DNA of 64,000 nucleotides from Saprospiraceae bacterium (GCA_026129545.1 JAHCHX010000002.1:744001-808000), one strand, 5' to 3'. Positions 26,173 through 35,446 are shown, numbered from the stretch's first letter. Made by a program: numbers and translations. The notes: generated by a model from the sequence alone, not told the origin.

Positions 26173-27297
26173 TCAAGCGTCGCTGCGCGTGACGTCTTTC
26201 CAGCTAAAATCGCGGTACGCCTCGGCGACAAGCACCCCCAGCACGGCAAACAAAAACGCCGCCACGACCGATGCGAGCACAATCACGCTGCGCTTGGGGC
26301 GGCTTTTGAGCAGCGGCGGCTCGGCCACTTCCACGATTTGCACGGCAGGAATATCGGTGTTGAACGCGGCTCTAATCTGATTGTAGCGTTCGAGGTCGAA
26401 ACTGAGCTGCTTGCGGGCTTGGAAATGCAGGTCTGTCATCACGGCCACCTTGGGCAGCCCCTCGTTGAAATCCTTGATGGAGACACCGCCTTGATTGTTC
26501 GACATCAAGGATTGGCGCTCTTTTTCATAGGCTTTCAGGTTGGCCTTTATGTACTCCACCGTGTCGCGGGGTATGTGCGGATTGTTGCTCAAAACCTCGA
26601 GGCGTGCGCGGCCACGGATGATTTCCGCTTCGGCGGCGAGCAGTTGCGCGGCAAGCTGCTCGCCCTGTTCCGAGCCGTAATAGATGCCGTATCGAGCCTG
26701 CAATCCGCGCAGGCTATCGCTCAACACCTCCAACTCGGCAGTTTTGTTTTTGATGTTCTCCTCGAAGGCTGCCAACAGCCGCGATTGGCTGCTTTTGATG
26801 AGACGCTGAGCGATTTCGTTCACTTTGTCGCGGGCTGCGTTGGCCATTTCGGCGGCGCGTTGCGGGTCAGTGTCTTCCACGCTGATTTCGATAGCGTCGT
26901 TTTTGTTTTTCTGCGCCACATAGAGGCTGCGGAAGTATTCGCGCACCTTGGCGCGTCCTTTTAGGGAAGTGGAGTCGAGGCCATACACCTCATAGAGCCT
27001 AAAGTGATGCACCATGTAATCCACCAGCTCGCTGCTGTTGGCTATTTCATGGATGCGGTCGAGGTCGTGGTCGTTGCCAAAATATCGCATCACCTGCCCC
27101 GTCGCGCCGAAAATTTGTTCCGGGCTGGCCAGTTCGGGACTGGCAGGGTAAAAAATAGTGCTGGCCTGAAAATAGTTTTTGAGCGTCAGGGAGAGGGCAA
27201 TGCTGCCGACGAGCGCGATGAGACAGACGTTCCGAATAGTTTTTCTCCATCGGTACATCGTCTGGAAAACGCCGAGGAGGTTGTCGCGGTTGTTCAT
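26173..27297 (-). CDS. Wzz-type polysaccharide chain-length determinant
   Basis: 374 aa from the ATG at 27297 (MNNRDNLLGVFQTM); the frame stays open upstream, but nothing there looks like Wzz. It has the polysaccharide copolymerase layout: a cytoplasmic stub, a membrane helix at ~residues 22-42, a long periplasmic region with coiled coils (about 130-270), and a second helix at ~340-360 preceded by a Pro-rich segment (VAEPPLLKSRPKRS). No tyrosine kinase domain is attached. It lies between the PagL-like gene and the O-antigen ligase gene, all on the minus strand, and has its own promoter at 27421-27449. Confidence 0.9.
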   Translation of the reverse strand: MNNRDNLLGVFQTMYRWRKTIRNVCLIALVGSIALSLTLKNYFQASTIFYPASPELASPEQIFGATGQVMRYFGNDHDLDRIHEIANSSELVDYMVHHFRLYEVYGLDSTSLKGRAKVREYFRSLYVAQKNKNDAIEISVEDTDPQRAAEMANAARDKVNEIAQRLIKSSQSRLLAAFEENIKNKTAELEVLSDSLRGLQARYGIYYGSEQGEQLAAQLLAAEAEIIRGRARLEVLSNNPHIPRDTVEYIKANLKAYEKERQSLMSNNQGGVSIKDFNEGLPKVAVMTDLHFQARKQLSFDLERYNQIRAAFNTDIPAVQIVEVAEPPLLKSRPKRSVIVLASVVAAFLFAVLGVLVAEAYRDFSWKDVTRSDA

Positions 27298-27420
27298 GTT
27301 TGTGAAGGTTGCGTGGAGGCTGCTCCGCTCGTGCTGTTTTTGTTGTGCGATGGTTGTGCGGGCTGGCCTCGTCGGGGGGGGAACGCTGCGCAGAGTGCTC
27401 GCGCTGCCCCAAAATCGGCG

Positions 27421-27449
27421 CAAAAGTAGAAAAACTACGAGCTTCGCAA
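27421..27449 (-). promoter_or_regulatory. Promoter of the wzz-ligase pair
   Basis: TTG, 18 nt, TACTTTTG on the minus strand. The 5' leader would be about 120 nt. Confidence 0.55.
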
Positions 27450-27458
27450 TGCGCCTTG

Positions 27459-28565
27459 TCACAGCACCAATCCCAGATTCAGCGAGATATATTCCGCTGT
27501 CGTTTGGTGCGCCTTCATGGTGATGCCGAAATGTGGCCGCAAAGAGGTAGTGAACAAGGCGGGAAGATAGGCCCGCACGGTGAGCTTGCTGTATTGGCGC
27601 GACAACACATACTGGCTTATCTCGCGGCCCACATAGCGGCCCATTTGCAATTGCACCCCCATGTTGCCAAACAAAAACTCATCCGCCACATAAACTGCCA
27701 GTCTCGTGGCCCCTTTCTTGGCGTCTGCCTTGTTCCCGAAATCGGCGGATTGAAGGCCAAACTCGTAAATCGCTCGATTGAACTCGTAGTCAACCCCCAA
27801 ATGGAGCCGGTTCACTTGGTTGAAATGGAAATAGCCAGCCGCCGCTCCGGCCCACACTGGATATTTGGGGCCGTCGAACACGCCGTATTCGAGCATGGCC
27901 AAGCCTGTTTGCAGCAGTCCGCCAAAGCGACGTTGAGAGCGTTTGTCGCTGTTGGCAGGGAGAAAGTCCGTTCTGCGAATAGGTTTTGGCGACCAAGCCA
28001 GCCCGGCATAGCCTGCGGGTATGTTGATGCCAAAGTTGGGCAAGGTAGTGCCGCCGTTGGAGAAATGCGCGAGGCTTGCCCCGGTGTTGAGGCACAGATG
28101 GTCGCCCAATCGCCATTCCGCGCCCAAGCGGAACTGGGTGACATTGTTCCAATGCCCTCCAAGCGCGTTTTGCCTCGGGTTGTCAAAGTAATCGTAGGGG
28201 TTCGATACCCAAGCCAACCCCGTGCCCAATCGGAAAAACGCCGCGAATGCCCCAGCACGGACGACGGGCACTGACAAGTGGGGCAGCAGACCCCAACCGT
28301 CGCCATGCGAGCCATCGCCCAGCCGAAAATGCAGCAGCGCTGCCCCCCAGATAGGATAGCGTTGCCACGCCTGCCAGTCGTGTCGGCCAGTCGTCTGAAG
28401 CCGAAAACCGATTTCTTGACCCCAAAGCGTCTCGCCAGTTTGTGTGGTAAGTTTGGGCGTGTGTCGCCAGACGGCTCCGGCGTAGAGAGTGGTTTCGAGA
28501 GACAGAGGTTGGGCCGTGGCGGCGAATCTGCCTATGACCAATAAAATGAGTAGATGTTTTTTCAA
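27459..28565 (-). CDS. PagL-like lipid A deacylase (acyloxyacyl hydrolase family)
   Basis: 368 aa outer-membrane protein with a signal peptide (ending TAQ near residue 19). The PagL-type active-site region is recognisable: SLAHFSNGGTTLPNFG with His167 and Ser169, equivalent to the catalytic His and Ser of PagL. The acidic residue of the PagL triad is not evident at the expected distance, where Asn is found instead. PagL removes the 3-O-linked acyl chain of lipid A. The C-terminal ~150 residues add further beta-strands, making the protein about twice the size of classical PagL. Its position before wzz and the ligase gene fits an LPS-modification cluster. Confidence 0.82.
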   Translation of the reverse strand: MKKHLLILLVIGRFAATAQPLSLETTLYAGAVWRHTPKLTTQTGETLWGQEIGFRLQTTGRHDWQAWQRYPIWGAALLHFRLGDGSHGDGWGLLPHLSVPVVRAGAFAAFFRLGTGLAWVSNPYDYFDNPRQNALGGHWNNVTQFRLGAEWRLGDHLCLNTGASLAHFSNGGTTLPNFGINIPAGYAGLAWSPKPIRRTDFLPANSDKRSQRRFGGLLQTGLAMLEYGVFDGPKYPVWAGAAAGYFHFNQVNRLHLGVDYEFNRAIYEFGLQSADFGNKADAKKGATRLAVYVADEFLFGNMGVQLQMGRYVGREISQYVLSRQYSKLTVRAYLPALFTTSLRPHFGITMKAHQTTAEYISLNLGLVL

Positions 28566-28583
28566 TTTGTTGACATCATGATT

Positions 28584-28765
28584 TTACACCCAAGATTAAA
28601 GATGATTTGAACCTGCCCGTTGGCAAGTCAGGGATTTCCTTGATTGATTTGCATGATTTTCAAAGGATTGCGATCACCGTTCGTTCAAAACCACCTTGTC
28701 AGACCCTGTACTCAGGGGCTTGCCCGGCCAAGCGAAGCGGACGGGGCTGATTTGCGCTGACTATA
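28584..28765 (+). repeat. Repeat family B, copy 1 (182 bp)
   Basis: Runs from TTACACCCAAGATTAAAGAT to GATTTGCGCTGACTATA. Includes the internal CCCTG-TACT-CAGGG hairpin shared by all copies. Confidence 0.8.
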
Positions 28766-28769
28766 CAAA

Positions 28770-30224
28770 TTACCCCCTTCCTCTTGACTTTTGATTTTCC
28801 TCAATTTCTGCAATTTTTTTTAGCAGCCAGTTCTTGGGCATCGAGTAAGATGCCTCGCTGATTCGACGACGCAAACTGGCAATAGATTTTTTGTCTTGTG
28901 GAGTTATCGTAGTGAGTTTTTTCACCAAATAGATAAAATTATTGTACTCGCGTTTCAGGTTCTTGGAAATGACTTTATTGCGGCGCAAGTAATTTCTAAA
29001 ACTATCCATAAGGGAATCCAAGGCCAGCATCTCCCCGCGCTCATAATAAGTACGCAATAAAATAGACTTTGCTCCGAGTGCATAGACCACGTCATTATAT
29101 TCCACATCTCGAAGGTACTCTATCGCTTTGTCATAGTTTTTTTGATAAAAATGTAGGTAAGCCAGATTGAACATTTTAGCGTTCTCACGAATATTGACAG
29201 GTAGAAATTCGGAATATCTTTGAATAAACTGTTCGGTCCATTCATATTCGCCTACGCCTAAGCTGACTGTGATGACATTCTTGAAAACAGCCTCTGGCAA
29301 TTGTCTGTTTTCCACGAGAATTTCTTGTTCCATCATACTGTTGAATATATCGAATACTTTCCGGTAGTACTCAGTCTTGCCTTGATTGATTTTTAGGGCG
29401 GCATAATTCTGCGCCATATAATAACACTCGCGCAAATCGCTTTTGGTTATTTCCTTGGAAAATTGTTGCAAATCTTTAAGCATCTCTTGAAAATGTATTT
29501 CTTGCTCTGACTCCACAAAGCACAATATAACTTTTCGATAGATGCGAATCAAAGGGATGTCGGCAAAACGCTCGTCTTGCAAATACTCCCAAAATCCGGG
29601 CATCACGGGCACCTCGTGTTCAGTAACCCGAAAACCTCTGTACAGAAGCCAAGCGATGTACAGCTTTAGTTTTTGAGCCAGATAATAACATTCAAGGAAA
29701 AAATCGGCGGAAGATAATTTTTCGGCATATCCGGTTGTGGCTACCACTTTGGATGCACGGCTAAAGATGTTCCAGTGCAGCTGGAATTGCGCAAAATAAT
29801 AATCGCTCGATTTGCCTTCACTATGCGCCAGTAATCGTTCTATGCGTCGTTCCACCCCATTCAGATGCTTGCTTAGGTCCGGCTTTTCCAGTATTTTTTG
29901 CAATTCCAATGCTTCAAATAGGGCATTTTGGTTTCTGTGCTCTTCCACCATAAAGCGAAGGGCCATTTGGTTCAGGTCAGAAGCCAAACGCCGCAGATGT
30001 GCGTCGTCGAATGACTGAGTGGGGTAAAGCGACTTCCAGACTTTTTGCTTGTCAAGTTTTGCGAGCGCATACTCGTCTTTGCGCAAGGCTTCGTTCACCA
30101 CATCGAACAAGCGGGTGAGGTCTTCTTGGTCGTTCAGATATGGCGACAGCAAGAACTTCCGAAAGCGGTTGAGCTCGTATTTGGAGAAGGTCTGAAGCAG
30201 TGAAATTAACTTTTCGCTGAACAT
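28770..30224 (-). CDS. Hypothetical helical (TPR-like) protein, 484 aa
   Basis: 484 aa from the ATG at 30224 (MFSEKLISLLQTFSKYELNR); an upstream ATG adds 17 residues without support. It is soluble and almost entirely helical, with a pattern of paired amphipathic helices like degenerate tetratricopeptide repeats (for example FNLAYLHFYQKNYDKAIEYL near residue 380). No catalytic motif is seen. The opening region resembles conserved hypothetical proteins that are abundant, often in several copies, in Saprospiria genomes. Codon use is more AT-rich than in neighbouring genes. Function unknown. Confidence 0.85.
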   Translation of the reverse strand: MFSEKLISLLQTFSKYELNRFRKFLLSPYLNDQEDLTRLFDVVNEALRKDEYALAKLDKQKVWKSLYPTQSFDDAHLRRLASDLNQMALRFMVEEHRNQNALFEALELQKILEKPDLSKHLNGVERRIERLLAHSEGKSSDYYFAQFQLHWNIFSRASKVVATTGYAEKLSSADFFLECYYLAQKLKLYIAWLLYRGFRVTEHEVPVMPGFWEYLQDERFADIPLIRIYRKVILCFVESEQEIHFQEMLKDLQQFSKEITKSDLRECYYMAQNYAALKINQGKTEYYRKVFDIFNSMMEQEILVENRQLPEAVFKNVITVSLGVGEYEWTEQFIQRYSEFLPVNIRENAKMFNLAYLHFYQKNYDKAIEYLRDVEYNDVVYALGAKSILLRTYYERGEMLALDSLMDSFRNYLRRNKVISKNLKREYNNFIYLVKKLTTITPQDKKSIASLRRRISEASYSMPKNWLLKKIAEIEENQKSRGRG

Positions 30225-30692
30225 GGCGGCGACAGGTGGATGGGAAGCGCACGGCCCCGCCATGCCATGCAACATTCTTTTCAGCCTTCAACGGAACAGC
30301 ATGACAAGAGGGGCCGGGGAAAACAGCTTCAAAAAAAATGCCTTAACACAATGAAAATCAAAATTTTAAACAAAAATACGAACAATTTTTTTTCCGGCAA
30401 GTTATGTAAAATGTCTTTGGATTTGCGCTTGCTAAGCCGAACCTTTGTTCCGTTATACCCTGATTTGCTGGCTTTTGTCAGATGGCCAAGGTTGATTTTC
30501 CTGATTTTGAACAGATTGTGCTTTTAATCAATCATGCCTAAGACTTGGCGGCGCGGGGTGTAAAATTTCAAGTTGCCCCAACTTATCATTTGTTTTGTCT
30601 GTCTTGTGAACATTAGACTTGTCGCGGTGAGGGTGCTAGGATGATTTTTTGGCTCGTTGACCCTCCGTAGCAAGTCCATCATCGCTCAAAGT
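30225..30692. other. Divergent intergenic region with a diverged repeat A copy
   Basis: About 470 bp, AT-rich, without coding signal. It contains repeat family A copy 7 at 30454-30552. A frame opening at 30657 belongs to the T9SS gene but its first 12 codons look non-coding. Confidence 0.4.
30454..30552 (-). repeat. Repeat family A, copy 7 (diverged)
   Basis: Opens with TATACCCTGATTTG and ends with TTGGCGGCGCGGGGTGTA. The core GATTTTGAACAGATTG is retained, the rest has drifted. Confidence 0.65.
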
Positions 30693-33032
30693 ATGCGCAG
30701 TAACTTCTACTTCTCGATGCTTTCTGCTTGGAAAACGCTACTCGCTGCCGTCATTATTTTACTGGCGAGCGATAGTGGGGCGCTCGCCCAATGCGAACGT
30801 ATTGGCTGGGTAGCCAACGCCACGTCTAATTGTGGCCTCAAAATTATTGACCTCGACAATGGCAACATCCTGAAAGCGGTGGCTGGCACGGATGCCCTTC
30901 AAGTGGGCCAAACGATTCGCTTCAGTGCCGAACCAGCATTGCTGCCTGTTGGCTGCTCATCTGACGGTTTGGAAATCGTGGCGCTCACCTGTGTTTCCGA
31001 CACATTGCCCTGTCAAGCAAAATTTGGCTACGCCATTAGCGAACTCAATGCTTACAGTTACCTTTTTGAGGCGCATGTGTATGATGCCTCGACGCAGGCC
31101 TGTCGTTGGGAGTTCGGCGACGGTGCGGAAGCGGTTGGCAAGACGGTGCAACACACCTTCCCCCAAGAGGGCCATTTTTCGGTTTGCCTGACCGTCACCG
31201 ATGCGCTAGGTTGCGAGGCGAAAGCCTGCAAAAGTATCGAGGTGAGCGAACAAAACCCCAATTGGTGCGACTATGATGTGCATGTGACAGCAGTTGGAGA
31301 ACTGATTTACGGCAAAATATACCCATTGAGCACTTCGGCAGGCACCCTGACCTCGGTGCAATGGTATGAAAGCAAATCCAATCAAATTTTAGCGCAAACC
31401 CCCAACTTCAGTTTTCCCATCCCTTCTAACGGGACGTACCTGATATGTGCCCAATATGAGGTGTATGATAGCTTGAGCGATGGCAGCTGCACCACCACAC
31501 GTTGCCAACGGGTCACGGTGGCCGACCCAGCTTGCGTGAATCCAAACATGGTGAACCCTACGGGATTTTGTCCGTCGTTGTTCGCCCCGGTTTGTGGCTG
31601 CGACGGAAACACCTATGGCAATGAGTGCGAGGCTATGGCGGCAGGGGTTTCCACTTGGTGGGCAGGTCAATGCGGTGCCAGCACGGGAAGTTGCGTGGCC
31701 GATATGAAAGTTGAATTGGTCAGTGGCAACCCGGAGCAGGGTTACACCTATCGGTTCAGCAATCTATCGTCGGGCGATTACTCGTTTGCCCAACTCGATT
31801 TTGGTGATGGCAGCCCGATTTGGGAATCCTCACAATGGGATGCGGTAGTGCATCATTTTCCCTACGGCGGCATCTACCGAACCAATCTGACGGTTTGGAA
31901 AAACAATAGCTGTGTGTCGTCGGCTACTCAGTTGCTGGTGACAGACAGTTATTACATGGTCTGCGACAATCTCCCCAACACGACTGACTATGTGATGCCG
32001 GGAGATGCCAATGGAGATAAAAGAGCCAATGTATATGATGTGCTCAACATTGGGTTGGGCTATTCGTCGGTGGGTGCGCCACGCCCCAACGCCACGACTG
32101 CTTGGCTCCCTCAATTTGCCCCTAACTGGCAGCAATCGGTCGCTACTGGCGTGAACTTCAAACATTTGGATTGCGATGGGAATGGCTTTGTGAACAGCTC
32201 GGACATCGGGCCAGTGCAACAACACTATGTGCCTATTGACACCAATACGGTCGTGTGGGTTCCTGCTGCGCCCAAAGTAAGAGTCAAATTTTCCGCCGAT
32301 ACTATCTATATCAATCCGAACAGCTCATCGCCTCTGGAAATCAAGGCAGATGTGCTGGTGGGCAGTTCTTCCAACCCTGCTCTTGACTTGTACGGGTTGG
32401 CGTTTGCGTTGCAATATCCAGAGTATGTCAATCACGACCCTGAGACTTTTTATGCGGAAGACCTCTTAGGCCCTAGCTTCCAGACGCTTTTTTTCCACAA
32501 AGACAATTTTAGCCGTCGGCAGCTCGATTTGGGCATTTCCCGCACTACTGCGGGGCAGGGTGTCAACGGATTTGGGCGGGTTGCAAAACTTACCTTCTCG
32601 TCGGATTTCATCATTATTATTGATATCATCGAACGAGCAGACAAGGGTGTTGTTCCGTTCACCGTCCCGGTCAAAGGAATCCGCGCCATAGATGCGTATG
32701 GCAATCCGCGACAATTAGCTGCGCCGCTCGTGCAGGACACGGTTTGGATAAAGCTGCTCGAATCCACCACTTCCACTACTTCCAGTTTGAGCGAACAAGT
32801 TCAGGTGTACCCCAACCCTGCTTCCGATGTGGCGCTGCTCGTGACGGGCGAGCTGAAAGTGGAAAGGATTGATGCCATCAACACACTCGGCCAAGTGCTC
32901 CACTCGGTGCAGCCCTCAGGCGAACGCACGACGCGCCTCCAAGTCGGCCAATGGCAAGAAGGCATCTACACCTTGCGCATCCAAACGGACAAGGGAGTCG
33001 CTGAAAAGCGGCTGATGGTGAAGAGGGGATGA
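30693..33032 (+). CDS. T9SS secreted protein with PKD, Kazal-like and dockerin-like modules
   Basis: 779 aa from the ATG at 30693 (MRSNFYFSML), chosen because a signal peptide (ending GALAQ) follows directly. A PKD domain near residues 125-190 (WEFGDGAEAVGKTVQHTFPQ) is followed by a Kazal-like module near 290-335 with the motif CPSLFAPVCGCDGNTYGNEC, a second PKD-like unit (LDFGDGSPIW), and a dockerin-like calcium-binding pair (GDANGDKRANVYDVL and LDCDGNGFVNSSDIG). The C-terminus is a T9SS sorting domain (VYPNPASDVALLV to KRLMVKRG). It should be a cell-surface or released protein; the Kazal module could inhibit serine proteases. The MITE-like element at 33046 begins 13 bp after the stop. Confidence 0.9.
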   Translation: MRSNFYFSMLSAWKTLLAAVIILLASDSGALAQCERIGWVANATSNCGLKIIDLDNGNILKAVAGTDALQVGQTIRFSAEPALLPVGCSSDGLEIVALTCVSDTLPCQAKFGYAISELNAYSYLFEAHVYDASTQACRWEFGDGAEAVGKTVQHTFPQEGHFSVCLTVTDALGCEAKACKSIEVSEQNPNWCDYDVHVTAVGELIYGKIYPLSTSAGTLTSVQWYESKSNQILAQTPNFSFPIPSNGTYLICAQYEVYDSLSDGSCTTTRCQRVTVADPACVNPNMVNPTGFCPSLFAPVCGCDGNTYGNECEAMAAGVSTWWAGQCGASTGSCVADMKVELVSGNPEQGYTYRFSNLSSGDYSFAQLDFGDGSPIWESSQWDAVVHHFPYGGIYRTNLTVWKNNSCVSSATQLLVTDSYYMVCDNLPNTTDYVMPGDANGDKRANVYDVLNIGLGYSSVGAPRPNATTAWLPQFAPNWQQSVATGVNFKHLDCDGNGFVNSSDIGPVQQHYVPIDTNTVVWVPAAPKVRVKFSADTIYINPNSSSPLEIKADVLVGSSSNPALDLYGLAFALQYPEYVNHDPETFYAEDLLGPSFQTLFFHKDNFSRRQLDLGISRTTAGQGVNGFGRVAKLTFSSDFIIIIDIIERADKGVVPFTVPVKGIRAIDAYGNPRQLAAPLVQDTVWIKLLESTTSTTSSLSEQVQVYPNPASDVALLVTGELKVERIDAINTLGQVLHSVQPSGERTTRLQVGQWQEGIYTLRIQTDKGVAEKRLMVKRG

Positions 33033-33045
33033 TGCTGATGGATTT

Positions 33046-33178
33046 CAGCCGTTCTCGGTTTGTAAGAGTTGTCATCTCTTGAGGAACGAAAAAGGCGACA
33101 TCTCGAACTGTTTTTGAGATGTCACCCCTCTATTCTTCCGGGACGACACCTCAGAACCTGACAAAGCGAGAATCGCTG
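33046..33178 (-). mobile_element. MITE-like element, copy 1 (133 bp)
   Basis: 133 bp with imperfect terminal inverted repeats (CAGCGATTCTCG at one end, CAGCCGTTCTCG at the other). About 92% identical to the inverted copy at 35130-35262. Flanks GATGGATTT and GACGGATGT match at 7 of 9 positions, a possible decayed target duplication. An internal TGACATCTC/GAGATGTCA-type hairpin is present. It encodes nothing. Confidence 0.75.
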
Positions 33179-33239
33179 GACGGATGTTTGACGGTCTGGC
33201 GCCAGACGGGGTCTGATGCCAGACCGTCGCCCACAAAGC

Positions 33240-34973
33240 CTACAAAACCGACGAATCCAGTTTCACATCAGCCCATTGCCACGCTTTTTTATAGCGTGCC
33301 AACACTTTGGCCGCGTCAGCGGATTTGCCGGGTTGGTTTTTGAGGCTGTGATAAAGCCCGATGAGCGCCCAACCATTTTCCTTGTATTCCTCCAAATCCT
33401 TGCGATACGCCGCTTCGGCTTCCCTGTATTTGCCTGCTTTCAACAGGACGTGTCCCAATGGATGGCGAACGGAGAAGAACCAATCGGGCGGCTCGTTGTA
33501 GTTGAGTTGGTCTTCCACGTCCACCGCTTTTTTAAGCAGTTCGATGGCCTTGGTCAGGTTCCCCTTTCTGAAAGAGATTTCGCCTTCCAGCACGAGTGCG
33601 GCAATGCGCACGAGGTCGGATGCTTGGTTGATGTCCCAAATGGTTATTTGGGCAATCGTGGTGTCGTTTTCGAGCGTTTGCACGATGCGCAAGGTGGCCT
33701 CGGCATCCGTAAAATTGCCTTTGTTGGCAAGGGCCATGCCCCGTGCGTAGTTCCAAATAGCGGTAGGCAGGGGCAATGACGGGTCAGGTTGTTTTTCCTG
33801 CAAGATGTCATCCCACATTGCGAATTTGACCATGATGTACCACGGGATGGTGTAATAGTGCTGGAGCGTTGCCATGCTGAGGTCGTGCATGGCCTCTTGG
33901 TCCACGACGTGGTTGGCCATGTAGCGACTGGCTTCGAGGGCGCGGCGGCCCCGCCCTTCGAGCGCGGCGCAGGCTGCGAGAAAGTGCCAGTTGTGTGGGT
34001 AATAGACCAACGGGTAAACACCTCCCTCATGGCAGGTTTCCACATAGAGGCTGTCAATTTTCACGGCGCGTTCGTTGGCCAAAGTACCCTCATGGTAATG
34101 TCCCGTATTGATGTAGGTATGTGAGGGCATGTGTACCAAGTGGCCGGAGCCGGGCACGAGGCGTTCCAGTGTTTTGGCGTAAGGAATCGCCTTTTCGGGG
34201 TTGCCACTGGCTTCCGTCGCGTGGATGTAGAGGTGAACGGCTTGCGGGTGACGCGGGTTTTTGGCCAAAATGCCCTCGATGATTTGGACAATTTCGGGTG
34301 TCCAGGGCTTGGGTTGGCCGTTTTTCTCCCACAAGTCCCACGGGTGCATATCCATGAGTGCCTCGGCAGTCATGGCTGCGAGGTCGAGGTCGTCGGGGTA
34401 TTGTTGGTACCCCGATTTGAGGGCGTCGGCGTAGGCTTGGTAGTAGGGTTGGGCATCCTCGTCTTGCGATTTTGGGTAGCGTTTGGCAATGGTCTGAATC
34501 AGGAACTGCTCTTTGGGTGTGCAGGTGTGCATTCGGGCGCGTGCTTGCTCCACGGCTTCGAGCGCAGCGGGCAGAGTGGTGGGGTCCATGCCCGCGTTGT
34601 AGTTGGGGCCAAGCACATAAGCCTGCCCCCAATAGGCCATCGCGCAATCGGGGTCGAGGCGAGCGGCCTCGCGGAAAGAGCGGTGTGCTTCGGCGTGGTT
34701 GAAGCCGTAGGAAAGCATCATTCCTTGGTCGAAATACTTCTGTGCTTGTTTCGACTTCGTGGTGACGGGGTAGGTGAAGTGGTCGGTCAGCCCCCAAAAC
34801 AGGGGCGAAAGCGAGCCGTCAGGGGCAGGTTCGGTATCGAGGATGACGTTTTTGGGAGCGCAGAAGCTGATGGTACTCGTGGTGGCAGGGGGGGGATTTT
34901 GGGCCTTTTTGGCTTGGCAAGCGCAGAGTGCTGCCAACAGAAAAGGAGCGAGAAAAAGATAGACTGTTCGCAT
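33240..34973 (-). CDS. TPR-containing lipoprotein
   Basis: 577 aa. The N-terminus (MRTVYLFLAPFLLAALCAC) is a lipoprotein signal with the acylated Cys near residue 17-19, then a Pro-rich linker. The rest is helical with tetratricopeptide-type repeats: FDQGMMLSYGFNHAEAHRSF and DPDCAMAYWGQAYVLGPNYN near residues 85-125, and further repeats near 440-560 including KAGKYREAEAAYRKDLEEYK. It resembles TPR lipoproteins of unknown role common in Bacteroidota. The gene stands alone, between two inverted copies of a 133-bp MITE-like element. No enzyme motif is visible. Confidence 0.85.
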   Translation of the reverse strand: MRTVYLFLAPFLLAALCACQAKKAQNPPPATTSTISFCAPKNVILDTEPAPDGSLSPLFWGLTDHFTYPVTTKSKQAQKYFDQGMMLSYGFNHAEAHRSFREAARLDPDCAMAYWGQAYVLGPNYNAGMDPTTLPAALEAVEQARARMHTCTPKEQFLIQTIAKRYPKSQDEDAQPYYQAYADALKSGYQQYPDDLDLAAMTAEALMDMHPWDLWEKNGQPKPWTPEIVQIIEGILAKNPRHPQAVHLYIHATEASGNPEKAIPYAKTLERLVPGSGHLVHMPSHTYINTGHYHEGTLANERAVKIDSLYVETCHEGGVYPLVYYPHNWHFLAACAALEGRGRRALEASRYMANHVVDQEAMHDLSMATLQHYYTIPWYIMVKFAMWDDILQEKQPDPSLPLPTAIWNYARGMALANKGNFTDAEATLRIVQTLENDTTIAQITIWDINQASDLVRIAALVLEGEISFRKGNLTKAIELLKKAVDVEDQLNYNEPPDWFFSVRHPLGHVLLKAGKYREAEAAYRKDLEEYKENGWALIGLYHSLKNQPGKSADAAKVLARYKKAWQWADVKLDSSVL

Positions 34974-35129
34974 GACTTACAGATTTAGTATTTAAAAAAA
35001 ATGGTTAGACGTAAGTGTCAGGCGGGAGGGGGCAGTCCATATGAGGGGATTTTTGAGCGGCAAGCACAATGTGATGATTGGAAAATCCCAAAATCTAGGG
35101 ATAAATCGTGCTAATCCCGAGGTTTCGAG

Positions 35130-35262
35130 CAGCGATTCTCGCGTTGTCGGGTTCTGAGGTGTCGTCCCGGAAGCATGGAGGGGTGACATCTCAAAAACAG
35201 GTCGAGATGTCACCTTTTTCGTTCCTCAAAAGATGACACCTCTTACAAACCGAGAATAGCTG
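35130..35262 (+). mobile_element. MITE-like element, copy 2 (133 bp), with 9-bp target duplication
   Basis: Starts CAGCGATTCTCGCGTTGT and ends, read from the other strand, CAGCTATTCTCGGTTTGT (15 of 18 terminal bases match). Flanked on both sides by GGTTTCGAG (35121-35129 and 35263-35271), a perfect 9-bp target site duplication. No coding capacity, so movement would need a transposase encoded elsewhere. Confidence 0.85.
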
Positions 35263-35285
35263 GGTTTCGAGAGAGGTTGCGCTTT

Positions 35286-35389
35286 TATACCTTGATTCGA
35301 TAGGATTTATCAGACGAGCTTGATTGACACCCTGATTTTGAGCAGATTGCGCTTTTAGCCGTGCCCAAAACTTGGCGGCGCGAGGTGTA
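35286..35389 (-). repeat. Repeat family A, copy 4
   Basis: Opens TATACCTTGATTCGATAGGA and ends GGCGGCGCGAGGTGTA. Opposite orientation to copies 1-3. Confidence 0.8.
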
Positions 35390-35446
35390 ATACCACCGAC
35401 GTACTAAGGCGAGTTGGCGCGAAGATAACTTTTTCCAAATCATTTT

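Noticed and set aside
33046..35262. A composite transposon carrying the TPR lipoprotein gene
   Set aside because: There is no transposase between the copies, and copy 2 has its own perfect 9-bp duplication (copy 1 a partial one), which indicates separate insertions.
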